A stretch of 64,000 nucleotides of DNA from Pseudoalteromonas sp. T1lg75 (GCF_002964705.1 NZ_PQCD01000015.1:306234-370233), one strand, 5' to 3'; positions 54,116 to 61,767 are shown, counted from the first letter of the stretch. A program made the numbers and translations. The notes: a model not told the origin generated them from the letters alone.

Positions 54116-56442
54116 ACTTCACTTTTGCCTGAGGTACCGCGAGCAAGCAGATAAGCAGCGAATGCGGTGGTTATACCTGCTTCAACACTGCCGGTGGCCC
54201 AGCCGGTTAATCCAGCAATGGTCGCCAATTCACCAGCAGCAAGCAAGAGTGCAAATTTATCAATGGCTCGGTGAACTTGGCCATCGTACTCAGGTTTCAT
54301 GTGCTTTTGTTTGAACTGGCGCATTAACTTCTCTCCTTCAGTTTTTACTAACTCAGTATTTTCAACCAGGTATTTGAGCCAAGCCTCGCCTAAATGGCCG
54401 TAACACAGGGTGGTTTGGGCCACTAAATGCTGGGAGAATAATGCCCCTGACTTAAAACCATGAAGTTCTTCGAATAGCCCGTGTTTATCGGTATTTGCGG
54501 GGATATTTAGAAGGCGAACTTCCTGCCCTGCATATGCACCTCCTTTGTCTTGCAAAATGTCAGCCGGGGTGCGCTCCCCTGTGGATAGGATCAAAGACCG
54601 CCATTTTTGTACTGTACGAAGACCACCGCTTGCTTTACCGCGTTCTTTACCTTGTCCCTGGGCTAGCATATATATGGCCGCGCCTATTGTGTCTGCGCTA
54701 GCCTGTTTGATTTCATCTAGGGGCAGTAGCAAGTCGTTATATGCGCTTGATACGTACTCTAGAGCGTTGTCGGTTGTGCGCCAGGTTTTGGTGTATTCGG
54801 GTGGGCCATATACACTCGATGCCACTTTTAGTGCGGTTGACTTTCCGAGAGAGGAGTCGCCAACCAAATGGAACCCAATGTTTTCTAAGCCCAAAGGTTT
54901 GAGTAAGGGGGCCGCTAAAGCGCAACTGACAGCGGTTATTAGCCGTGAGTTGTCATTGCAGTATGTGCCAATTTCCTGCTGCCATTGTGTTAATGTCCCC
55001 TTGGTTGCGACTACCTCCTGAATACCGCCAGCCGTTTGAAGGTATAAAGGTGTGCTGTTACCTAGCGGGCGATAAGAGTGGTGGGGTAAGACAAAACTTC
55101 CATCTTCATACCAACCAGTAGTTGATGTGGCATCTGCGATAGGCGCCTCACTGTAGTTGGTCAGGTATGTTAGTAGGTCATTAACTGCTTTAGGTGAGAC
55201 AGACAACCCCCGATCCGATAGCATCTCAACGAGGGGCTTGTGATCATGTAAGGCTGCGGCGGGCACAGCCTTGGAATGTAATCCCCCGAGTTTGTCTCGC
55301 CATTCCAATAAATACCCATGGTTTGCACCATTATAGCCTGAGGTATGGGCTCTTACTCTAATTAGGCTGCTAATACGCCTAGTGTCTATTTCTTCTCCAC
55401 TTTTGTCGTAAATGATCTTGTGAACCCCGTTTTCATCGAGACGGAAGCCTGGGGAGTACTCTTTTTCAGGGTTTATCCAACCCTTATTATCAGCGATTTT
55501 AAATAGGGCGTTGGGGTGGCTGTTTGTCAGTGTGACTAGGTGCTTCATGTTGTCAGTAGGGTCAAAATTGCCACCGACTTCAGAAAGGTATGCCTCCCAT
55601 AGCCCTAGCATTTTTTCCTTGTGTGGGGTGTGCAAGTATGGGGCTAGGCTGGCACTGAAGGAAATAAACTCGTCATAACTCTCGCCGTAACCAATTTGCT
55701 TTAAGTGCTCCACTGGGCCACCTTCAGCAAAGAGTGCATTGAGTAGGTATAGGCCACCTTCAGAGCTGAGCTGTTCAATTTTTTCAAACTGCTGTGGGTC
55801 TCGTGTCACTAAATTATTATCTATTGTAACGGTCGAATCTGGTGAGGGTTTGGTGAGCCCCAATTTTTCGTTAATTTCCTGCGTAGTATATTTTGTGTCG
55901 CAGCGATCTACTATGTGGCTAAGGAAGGGGGTACTTTTTAGATGGTAGAACCCTGGGACACGCATAATGCGTGGCAAATCGGTAATCGACAAGTCGGTAC
56001 CCAGGTGGTTCGCAAGTGCCCGTTGTATTATTGAAAACTCTTCTAGGGGGCAGTCTTCGACCAAAAAGTAAATATGGTATTTGCCAGGGCTGGTTTCAAT
56101 AACCATATTGGGTGCCATGGGTAGGCTCTCGATTACTTCACGATTGTTGCGTTCAGGATCATCGAAGTCCGCAAACAAGGCCCTAACGTGCGTCACGTTT
56201 TCTTTTTTGACCCCTTGCCCATCGGTTTGGTTGATGGTTACAAAAACCTCCCAGCCTTTGTCATTTAAGGAGATTAACGAAGCAAGTGAATCTGAATTGA
56301 TAGCCATTTTGTGATAGGACTTAGCTGGTGCTCCTTTCTTCAGTAGGCGGATTGCAAAGTGGGCATCATTCTCGGGACCTAAACTTTTAAAAAATTGCTC
56401 TGCTTCGGCGATACACTGTTTATTTGCTGTGTTATTTTTCAT
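54082..56442 (-). CDS. RepB-type primase/DUF927 helicase of the island
   Basis: 786 aa. Residues about 25-195 resemble the RepB-like archaeo-eukaryotic primase domain (ALFADFDDPE near 88-97 with the hxDhD-type metal motif, later LPRIMRVPGFYHLK). The rest is DUF927, a superfamily 3-like helicase with Walker A GDSSLGKST (528-536) and Walker B LLLPLDEI (571-578). The product should prime and unwind DNA for element replication. The last few residues before the stop are off-family; the true tail lies in another frame downstream. ATG at 56442 overlaps the alpA-like end by 11 bases. Confidence 0.87.
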   Translation of the reverse strand: MKNNTANKQCIAEAEQFFKSLGPENDAHFAIRLLKKGAPAKSYHKMAINSDSLASLISLNDKGWEVFVTINQTDGQGVKKENVTHVRALFADFDDPERNNREVIESLPMAPNMVIETSPGKYHIYFLVEDCPLEEFSIIQRALANHLGTDLSITDLPRIMRVPGFYHLKSTPFLSHIVDRCDTKYTTQEINEKLGLTKPSPDSTVTIDNNLVTRDPQQFEKIEQLSSEGGLYLLNALFAEGGPVEHLKQIGYGESYDEFISFSASLAPYLHTPHKEKMLGLWEAYLSEVGGNFDPTDNMKHLVTLTNSHPNALFKIADNKGWINPEKEYSPGFRLDENGVHKIIYDKSGEEIDTRRISSLIRVRAHTSGYNGANHGYLLEWRDKLGGLHSKAVPAAALHDHKPLVEMLSDRGLSVSPKAVNDLLTYLTNYSEAPIADATSTTGWYEDGSFVLPHHSYRPLGNSTPLYLQTAGGIQEVVATKGTLTQWQQEIGTYCNDNSRLITAVSCALAAPLLKPLGLENIGFHLVGDSSLGKSTALKVASSVYGPPEYTKTWRTTDNALEYVSSAYNDLLLPLDEIKQASADTIGAAIYMLAQGQGKERGKASGGLRTVQKWRSLILSTGERTPADILQDKGGAYAGQEVRLLNIPANTDKHGLFEELHGFKSGALFSQHLVAQTTLCYGHLGEAWLKYLVENTELVKTEGEKLMRQFKQKHMKPEYDGQVHRAIDKFALLLAAGELATIAGLTGWATGSVEAGITTAFAAYLLARGTSGKSEVRLYSTKFVQT

Positions 56443-56686
56443 CGAACGCTACCTCTTCTGCTAATTTATTGAGGTTTGAGTACATGACGATAAGTTCGCT
56501 TGCTTCCACGCCCGCTACCTCGCTCGCCCAATTGATAACAGTCATAAATGCCCAAGCGTTGCGTCCCCCCGATATTTTTTTGGGAGCAGGAAAGTCGCCG
56601 TCTAAGCAAAGTCGATACAAGGTGGATTGGGATAGGTTTGTAAGTTTGCACACCTCTGATGCGCTTAAGAAAAGTGGTAACATCAT
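56432..56686 (-). CDS. AlpA-family excisionase/regulator
   Basis: An 84-aa protein with the AlpA/MerR-like winged helix (FLSASEVCKLTNLSQSTLYRLCLDGDFPAPKKISGGRNAWAFMTVINWASE). AlpA regulators activate integrase or act as excision factors in P4-like elements. GAGG precedes the two start codons. It overlaps the helicase start by 11 bases, so the two form one operon. Confidence 0.88.
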   Translation of the reverse strand: MMLPLFLSASEVCKLTNLSQSTLYRLCLDGDFPAPKKISGGRNAWAFMTVINWASEVAGVEASELIVMYSNLNKLAEEVAFDEK

Positions 56687-57258
56687 GTTATACCTCGTAA
56701 ATAATTAACTTTCTGCGACAGCGAAATGCAAATGCGCAGGAAGGAAAAGTTAAACAATAAGTTTTAATGCGCAGCCACCGTTGGCTTTGCATGCACTGTC
56801 ATGATGGATGCGGGGTAGGACATCTAAGGCTAAAGTGTCTTAGGAAATAAAAATGTCTTAGGTAAGTTTTGACGCATGAGCAGCTGGATTGGCTAGCTTT
56901 GAAATGATGGCGAAGTTAGCCGCTGCCTAAGTTGTAGTAGCTTTAAAGTACTGATGAATAGGTTTAGCTTTAATCTGACTGGCAGCTATGAGCGAGGATC
57001 GGACGTTCATCCTTCCACCGAAATCGCAGTGTATACATCCATAATCGTTGAGTTTCTCCCATTGTCAGGAAAACGACCCAATGGGTCGTTTTGTCGTGTC
57101 CAGGTTTAGAACAATGTAGCAGAACTTCAATGCTGGTAAGTACTTCCGAAATTTGCTATCAATGGTCATAGGACAAAAAAGAGACAGATTGCGGCAGAAA
57201 AACGACCCAATCGCTCGATATTAAATTGTTAGCACTACTTGAATCTACGGAGCCACCG
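56687..57258. other. Non-coding stretch before the cassette segment
   Basis: No gene is seen. It holds a hairpin (57070-57092) and a second copy of its left arm (57198-57211), and at 57228 a GTTAGCA that resembles an integron core site, a possible left boundary of the cassette segment. The alpA promoter region lies at its left. Confidence 0.4.
57070..57092. terminator. Hairpin with direct repeat of its left arm
   Basis: AAAACGACCC-AAT-GGGTCGTTTT is a perfect 10-bp stem ending in T's on either strand, so it can work both ways. AAAACGACCCAAT recurs at 57199-57211, about 130 bases on, without its right arm. The second copy could be an operator or a duplication scar. Confidence 0.65.
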
Positions 57259-57681
57259 ATGAGTACTGAATATAATGGATTAGAATTCAAAACAGAGTTA
57301 GAAGCTATTTGGGCAGCGTTTTTTGATTTAGCTGGTTGGCAGTGGTGGTACAACCCTGTTCAAGTGGAAAATTGGAAGCCCGATTTCAAGGTGACTTTTC
57401 CTTGTGGCCACTCTGAGTGTGGGGGGAGTCATACCTTATTGGTATCAGTACTTCCTACTCGAGATTTAAACTCACAAAAAGAGCATCCAAGCCTGTTACA
57501 TTCTTATGGTGTAGCAAATAAAGACGGTAAATATTTAGCTGATGGCGGTGCTCTATTTGGTATCGGGCCACTCGTAACACAATGGCAAATTGTTCATGGC
57601 TCGGGTGGTGGAATCGAAGACGTTCATTCTCGAGTTCACAATGCCAACGAGCTATGGGATAAAGCTGCTGCTGCACTCTAG
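57259..57681 (+). CDS. Cassette protein with possible PD-(D/E)XK-like nuclease fold
   Basis: A 140-aa protein from ATG 57259 (GGAG upstream). The segment LEFKTELEAIWAAFFDLAGWQWWYNP...WKPDFKV resembles small nuclease-fold proteins with a Glu in the first helix and PDF on a strand. The stop lies 6 bases before a collapsed attC, the layout of an integron gene cassette. It contains a Cys/His group (CGHSECGGSH) that may bind metal. Function otherwise unknown. Confidence 0.6.
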   Translation: MSTEYNGLEFKTELEAIWAAFFDLAGWQWWYNPVQVENWKPDFKVTFPCGHSECGGSHTLLVSVLPTRDLNSQKEHPSLLHSYGVANKDGKYLADGGALFGIGPLVTQWQIVHGSGGGIEDVHSRVHNANELWDKAAAAL

Positions 57682-57687
57682 TAGTGC

Positions 57688-57712
57688 TAACAAAGCATTT
57701 ATGCGGCGTTAT
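57688..57712 (+). other. Collapsed attC site (25 bp)
   Basis: TAACAAAGCATTT joined directly to ATGCGGCGTTAT keeps the left (R''/L'') and right (L'/R') arms of a Vibrio-type attC without the ~90-base middle. The arms pair as TAAC.../...GTTA with the usual AAA/GCC mismatch spacer. The full-length version lies at 58721-58840. Probably a deletion between the two arms. Confidence 0.7.
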
Positions 57713-57806
57713 ATGCTTCGAGCGTAAAACGTCGTTAGCGTAACAAAAAGATAGTGAAAATTTAGCTATACTGAGGCAGAATGCTCGGTTAAAAGTTGGA
57801 GGTTGT

Positions 57807-58259
57807 ATGATTAGTGCAAACCAAGTGGCTGATTTTTTCCTTGCTTTTGCTAAAGAGCATGGCGACTACATCAGCCAATTAAAATTACAAAAAATGGTTT
57901 ATTACGCAGATGCGTGGTTCTTAGTTAATAATGGTTCCCCGTTGATCTCTGAAGATTTTGAAGCATGGGTTCATGGTCCTGTAGTTCGAACTTTATATCA
58001 TCGTTTTAAAGATTATCGTTGGAATCCAATACTCGAGGACGTTGAATTTCCCGAGCTAGAAGATGTGGAAACTGAGCATCTTACTGAAATTTATGACGTT
58101 TTCGGTAAGTATAGTGGTTATGAACTTGAGCAGATGACGCATGATGAGCTGCCGTGGATTGAAGCTCGAGGTGCTTGTGAGCCAGACGAAGCTTGTGAAA
58201 ATGTGATCAATAAAGACACTATGCACAGGTTTTACACGGAAGTAGCTGAAGAGGCTTAA
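57807..58259 (+). CDS. Panacea (SocA/DUF4065)-domain antitoxin
   Basis: A 150-aa protein starting NQVADFFLAFA...ISQLKLQKMVYYADAWFLVNNG with FEAWVHGPVVRTLYHRFKDY: the signature of the Panacea domain (formerly DUF4065/SocA), which neutralises many unrelated toxin domains. GGAGG precedes the ATG. The partner gene starts 5 bases after its stop. The gene-and-partner pair lies between two attC-type sites, so it looks like an integron gene cassette with its own promoter region. Confidence 0.82.
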   Translation: MISANQVADFFLAFAKEHGDYISQLKLQKMVYYADAWFLVNNGSPLISEDFEAWVHGPVVRTLYHRFKDYRWNPILEDVEFPELEDVETEHLTEIYDVFGKYSGYELEQMTHDELPWIEARGACEPDEACENVINKDTMHRFYTEVAEEA

Positions 58260-58264
58260 GTATA

Positions 58265-58711
58265 TTGGCGAATAAAAAGCATAAACCTAAAGCTCGTCAG
58301 CCTAGCAACTCGAAAGGTGGTAACGTAAAGGCTACGCCACTAAAAAATGAGGAAGGTGCAATGATTTTTTCATTTAAGCACCTTCAGCTAGAGCATCCTA
58401 AAGGCAAATTTTGCATCAAAGCGAAAGATGGCGACTATATTTTTAAAGTGCTCTCTAGGCTTAAAGACGTATCACAACAGAAAGCTAGTGACTTGCGCCA
58501 ATCTGGTGGAAAATCTCTTCGTGCTCATACTATAGACTGGTCTTCAACTAGCGAGAAAGACGGCTTTTCTCATTTAAACGAGCAGCTTCAGTCGGTAACT
58601 CCTTACCAGTTTCAATTTAGTGCTAATGAGTATGGTCGTATCCACGGTTTCTTTATTGAAAACGTATTCTATGCTATCTGGTTAGACCCTGGGCATGAGC
58701 TCTATCCATAA
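58265..58711 (+). CDS. Probable toxin partner of the Panacea antitoxin
   Basis: From TTG 58265 the protein is 148 aa with a Lys-rich start; an internal ATG at 58361 with GAGGAAGG just before it gives 116 aa and is an equally good start. The C-terminus (YGRIHGFFIENVFYAIWLDPGHELYP) looks like a RelE/YoeB-type fold end. It follows the antitoxin by 5 bases and precedes a full attC. I take it as the toxin by position and fold hint; the target is unknown. Confidence 0.6.
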   Translation: MANKKHKPKARQPSNSKGGNVKATPLKNEEGAMIFSFKHLQLEHPKGKFCIKAKDGDYIFKVLSRLKDVSQQKASDLRQSGGKSLRAHTIDWSSTSEKDGFSHLNEQLQSVTPYQFQFSANEYGRIHGFFIENVFYAIWLDPGHELYP

Positions 58712-58720
58712 GCGCGAATA

Positions 58721-58840
58721 TAACAAAGCATTTAAGAGTGATTCCCAACGCTTGGCATTTTCAGCTTCGCGTTGGGTTTTGTGTTTATGGTGGTACGGTT
58801 TAGTTTTGTGGCAGCGTTGCTCACACCTTAATGCGGCGTT
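58721..58840 (+). other. Vibrio-type integron attC site
   Basis: The site begins TAACAAAGCATTTAAGAGTG and ends CACACCTTAATGCGGCGTT. The arms are complementary apart from the AAA/GCC spacer, and an inner CCCAACGC / GCGTTGGG stem follows. This matches attC repeats of Vibrio and Shewanella superintegrons in length (about 120 bp) and sequence. The last base is C (GTTC) instead of A, so the right core box is a hybrid or degenerate. It closes the toxin-antitoxin cassette. Confidence 0.88.
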
Positions 58841-58867
58841 CACCGTCCGCTTCTGGCACAAATGCGA

Positions 58868-58907
58868 CTGTCAGATTCAATTGAGTTTTATTAGTCGAAT
58901 CTGACAG
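58868..58907. repeat. 11-bp inverted repeat after attC
   Basis: CTGTCAGATTC (58868-58878) and GAATCTGACAG (58897-58907) are perfect inverted copies 18 bases apart, just past the attC. It could be a hairpin in the cassette transcript or a transposon-like remnant; nothing decides. Confidence 0.5.
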
Positions 58908-58963
58908 ATAAAATTGACACTTATTCACTTAAGATATCCTGCAATCGGGGTCATTGTGGCGAG

Positions 58964-58987
58964 GCCTAACAAGTTGTTAGGCTTTTT
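58964..58987 (+). terminator. Terminator at end of the cassette region
   Basis: GCCTAAC-AAGTT-GTTAGGC followed by TTTTT, acting on the plus strand and ending cassette transcripts. The minus-strand gene's stop codon lies inside the right arm. Confidence 0.75.
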
Positions 58988-59504
58988 CCTGTTGGGAAAT
59001 AGCTTGCAGCTTTTTCCTTTCACGAGTGAAAGCCTTCCGAATTGCGGGTAGGCCCGAGACTCTCACTTCCCCTGCATTTTCGTCGAAGATTGTTACTGAC
59101 TCCAGCCATCTATACCCTTCAATGGTGGCGCGGCCGAAGGTTTCGCCCTCATTACTTCTAACCCAAGCGAAAAAATGATCATCAGGGTATTCACTAGTTG
59201 GAGTAATTGTGGCTCTTAATGCCCTAGGCTTATGTTGTAAAAAAGCTCTGACAACACAGGCTAAGGCTCCCGGCGAACTTGTCTTCCTAGGGCGGGGAGG
59301 TGAGGGGGGCGTTTCTTTCCTTTTGATTTTTTCATCCAGCCTATTTAGCGCTTCCTTAGCTGAGAGGAACTCATCATAACGTCGGTTTTTTTCTCTTTTG
59401 ACATCATTACGCTGGGTCGCGGTATCATACTTAGCCCATGCTTCCTCATATTCATGTAGGGCATTAAAATACTCGATCGCGATTTGCTCTTCGTCCTGGA
59501 TCAT
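58977..59504 (-). CDS. 175-aa hypothetical protein of the island core
   Basis: Starts at ATG 59504 after AAAGGA. The first half is helical and charged (possible coiled coil, EEAWAKYDTATQRNDVKREKNRRYDEFLSAKEALNRLDEKIKRK), a Pro-rich linker follows (PPSPPRPRK), then a mixed alpha/beta half. I do not recognise the family. It follows the integrase on the same strand by 12 bases and so is probably co-transcribed. Confidence 0.7.
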   Translation of the reverse strand: MIQDEEQIAIEYFNALHEYEEAWAKYDTATQRNDVKREKNRRYDEFLSAKEALNRLDEKIKRKETPPSPPRPRKTSSPGALACVVRAFLQHKPRALRATITPTSEYPDDHFFAWVRSNEGETFGRATIEGYRWLESVTIFDENAGEVRVSGLPAIRKAFTRERKKLQAISQQEKA

Positions 59505-59516
59505 TGTATTTCCTTT

Positions 59517-60737
59517 CTATCGTTTTTCTTCTAACGGGGTTTTAAAACAGAATGCTGACCATAAGTGCTCTACAAGTTTAGAATGAGCGGCCTTTCTTTC
59601 TTCAAAGTAGTCAAATTGATCGTAGGTGGCCATGATGCCAGGTAATTTATGGTTTAAGCACCGTTCGGCTATATGGGGCGCGACTTTCAAGGAGGCTAGA
59701 TGTGTTCTGAAGGTGCGACGTAGGTCGTGTAATGTAAAATGTTCAACCGATATTTTATCCTGCTTAAACATCTTAGAGAGGGCCGCGTTAAGCGTATCTG
59801 GTGATATATGCGGGAATCGCTGAGAGTTACGGCGGTTTGGAAATACATAATCGGCACCACATGCCAATATCTTCAATTCGAACAGCACCTCTACCAGCTG
59901 AGGATGCAGCGGATAGGTGATAGCTATACCATTCTTAGAGCGTTCTTTAGGGAGGCGCCATGTGCCCTGAGCAAGGTCAAACTCACTCCAAGGTGCAGAT
60001 AGCAACTCAAACTTTCTTACTCCCAAACAAACCAGCAGGATGCAGGCTAGGTAGTTTTCCCTAACGAACTGTGTTTGGTGGTGAAGCATGGCACTGAATG
60101 CTAGCTGTAATTCATTTTTGCTTAGTACTCGCTCTCGCGATTTTTCTATACCGCCAGCATCTTTTACAGTAAAAGCCAAAGCGGGGTTATGGGTTACTAG
60201 GCCAAGCTTCATGGCATGGTTAAATAGTTGCTTACAGTAGCCTAGCGCATCGTTAGCGATTGTAGGCCTTTCCGAGTCACGGATAGATCTAATCATGTCG
60301 CGTATTTGCAGTGGTGCAACTTTGTCTATTGGTAGGTCACCAATGGCCGGAGCTATCTCTTTTGCGTAAACACGTCTCGGTATGCCTGGGTGCTTGAGTC
60401 GATGCTCGCATTCATCAAGCCAGTCGCTCGCTACTTGATTCACTGTACGGTAGCTTTCAAAGTAAGTGGCGCGTTCTTTTCCTAGTTTTGGATTTATACC
60501 TTCTCGAAGCATCAGTCTTTTTTCTGCTGCTAAGTCACTGGCTTGACGTAGAGTTAGCTTGTCAGTTGAGCTGCCGTAGCTCCCAAGAGTGAGTTCTTTG
60601 CGTGAGTTTCCCCATGTGTAACGGAATACCCAGCTAGGTTTTTTGGTTGAGGAAATTCGTAAATAAAGGTTGTTGTCGACGCGGAACCGGCCTTGCTCGC
60701 CTTTTTGTACTAAAGATTTTATTTGCTGCGCATTCAT
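59517..60737 (-). CDS. int: P4-type tyrosine integrase of the island
   Basis: A 406-aa integrase from ATG 60737 (TTG 60749 is possible). N-terminal DUF4102-like arm-binding domain (LYLRISSTKKPSWVFRYTWGNSRKELTLGSYG), a core-binding SAM-like domain, then the catalytic domain with Arg (LGVRKFELL), HxLR (LHDLRRTFRTHLA), a late His (LNHK) and the nucleophilic Tyr (ATYDQFDYFEERKAA). It is the gene next to the yicC junction and reads away from it. A TTGTCACCA inverted copy lies just before its start, so it may repress itself. Confidence 0.93.
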   Translation of the reverse strand: MNAQQIKSLVQKGEQGRFRVDNNLYLRISSTKKPSWVFRYTWGNSRKELTLGSYGSSTDKLTLRQASDLAAEKRLMLREGINPKLGKERATYFESYRTVNQVASDWLDECEHRLKHPGIPRRVYAKEIAPAIGDLPIDKVAPLQIRDMIRSIRDSERPTIANDALGYCKQLFNHAMKLGLVTHNPALAFTVKDAGGIEKSRERVLSKNELQLAFSAMLHHQTQFVRENYLACILLVCLGVRKFELLSAPWSEFDLAQGTWRLPKERSKNGIAITYPLHPQLVEVLFELKILACGADYVFPNRRNSQRFPHISPDTLNAALSKMFKQDKISVEHFTLHDLRRTFRTHLASLKVAPHIAERCLNHKLPGIMATYDQFDYFEERKAAHSKLVEHLWSAFCFKTPLEEKR

Positions 60738-60740
60738 TAA

Positions 60741-60801
60741 TGGTGACAAAGTAAGTGACTTAGTCTATTAAACGTAGACCTTGTCACCAGTTTTGTCACC
60801 A
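60741..60801. repeat. Right-end TTGTCACCA arm-type repeats
   Basis: TTGTCACCA at 60781-60789 and 60793-60801, and its complement at 60741-60749 upstream of the integrase start. The pair mirrors that at 49998-50017. Confidence 0.65.
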
Positions 60802-60906
60802 CTAAAATGACGTTAATTGAAATGTTATGAACAGATATGAATATGACAATTGTACTTAAATCAATCGGATAGCCACATCTGAAACGGCTTGATTATAAAT
60901 GAAAGC

Positions 60907-60927
60907 TTATTCAATATTCTGGATCTG
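60907..60927 (-). other. Attachment site copy (island right end) inside yicC
   Basis: The last 21 bases of the intact yicC, including its stop codon. It pairs with the copy at 49905-49925. The element restores the yicC end with its own synonymous version, so the gene survives integration. Confidence 0.88.
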
Positions 60928-61767
60928 CTCACGCATCTGCTCAATCAATACCTTCAATTCAACGGCGGCGTTGGTGACTTCGGTGTTAATCGATTTCGAC
61001 GCCAGGGTATTCGCTTCGCGGTTAAACTCTTGCATCATAAAATCAAGGCGTCGACCACAGGCACCACCTTTTTTAAGGATTTTATGGGTTTCCTTTACGT
61101 GCGACTTAAGGCGGTCGAGCTCTTCAGCAACATCTTGCTTTTGCGCTAAGTAGATAAGCTCTTGCTCTAGGCGGTTTTCATCGATCTCGGCCTGCAGTTC
61201 TTCAAGCTTTTGCGATAGCTTCTCGCGTTGCCATTTGATCACTTCCGGCATGTGCGTTTCAACTATGGCCACTTGTTCAAGAATGGCGTCTAAGCGGGTG
61301 CTGATCATCTGCTCCAAGTTTTCGCCTTCGCTGCCACGGGCCGCTTTAAAGTCTTCAATGGCACCATCTAAACCGGCAAGTAACTCGCCTTGCACGGCGT
61401 CCATATCCATTTCTTCGGCTTCCATTACACCTGGCCAGCGCAGGATATCTACCGGGTTAATATCGCCTTTGCTTTGTGCTTGCACCCATTGAGCACTTTT
61501 TACCAGTTGTGAGGCCAAGGATTCGTTGATGTTCAACTCACCGACATGGGCTGGGTTGGCGGCAAATTTTAGGAAGACCTCAACCTTACCCCTTTGCAGG
61601 TTTTTTCGCAGGCGTTCACGGATCACAGGCTCTAAACCACGAAATTGCTCGGGGGCGCGAATAAAAGTTTCTAAGTAACGTTGGTTTACGGAGCGAATTT
61701 CCCAAGTTCCGGTACCCCAGTCGCCTTTCACTTCTTGGCGAGCATACGCAGTCATGCTGTGGATCAT
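60907..61767 (-). CDS. yicC: YicC-family endoribonuclease
   Basis: A 286-aa YicC protein with MIHSMTAYARQE at the start, the GTWEIRSVNQRYLETFIRAPEQFRGLEPVIRERL motif, a central coiled coil and a C-terminal LDFMMQEFNREANTLASKSIN motif. YicC is an endoribonuclease in E. coli. Its 3' end is the island's attachment site; the native terminator is now at 49849-49873, so its transcript may run into the island. Divergent from rph. Confidence 0.93.
   Translation of the reverse strand: MIHSMTAYARQEVKGDWGTGTWEIRSVNQRYLETFIRAPEQFRGLEPVIRERLRKNLQRGKVEVFLKFAANPAHVGELNINESLASQLVKSAQWVQAQSKGDINPVDILRWPGVMEAEEMDMDAVQGELLAGLDGAIEDFKAARGSEGENLEQMISTRLDAILEQVAIVETHMPEVIKWQREKLSQKLEELQAEIDENRLEQELIYLAQKQDVAEELDRLKSHVKETHKILKKGGACGRRLDFMMQEFNREANTLASKSINTEVTNAAVELKVLIEQMREQIQNIE

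Larger units (their letters stand above)
49905..60927. mobile_element. Integrated island in the 3' end of yicC
   Basis: The 11-kb segment lies between two copies of the last 21 bases of yicC. It carries, from the right end, a P4-type tyrosine integrase, a 175-aa gene, an integron-like cassette segment, an AlpA-like regulator, a RepB-primase/DUF927 helicase, an NgoMIV-like R-M pair and an HTH-like gene near the left end. Integrase, AlpA and primase-helicase together resemble phage satellites and other integrative elements with own replication. No capsid or conjugation gene is seen. The strand pattern (core on minus, cargo on plus) fits a core element with added cargo. Confidence 0.9.
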
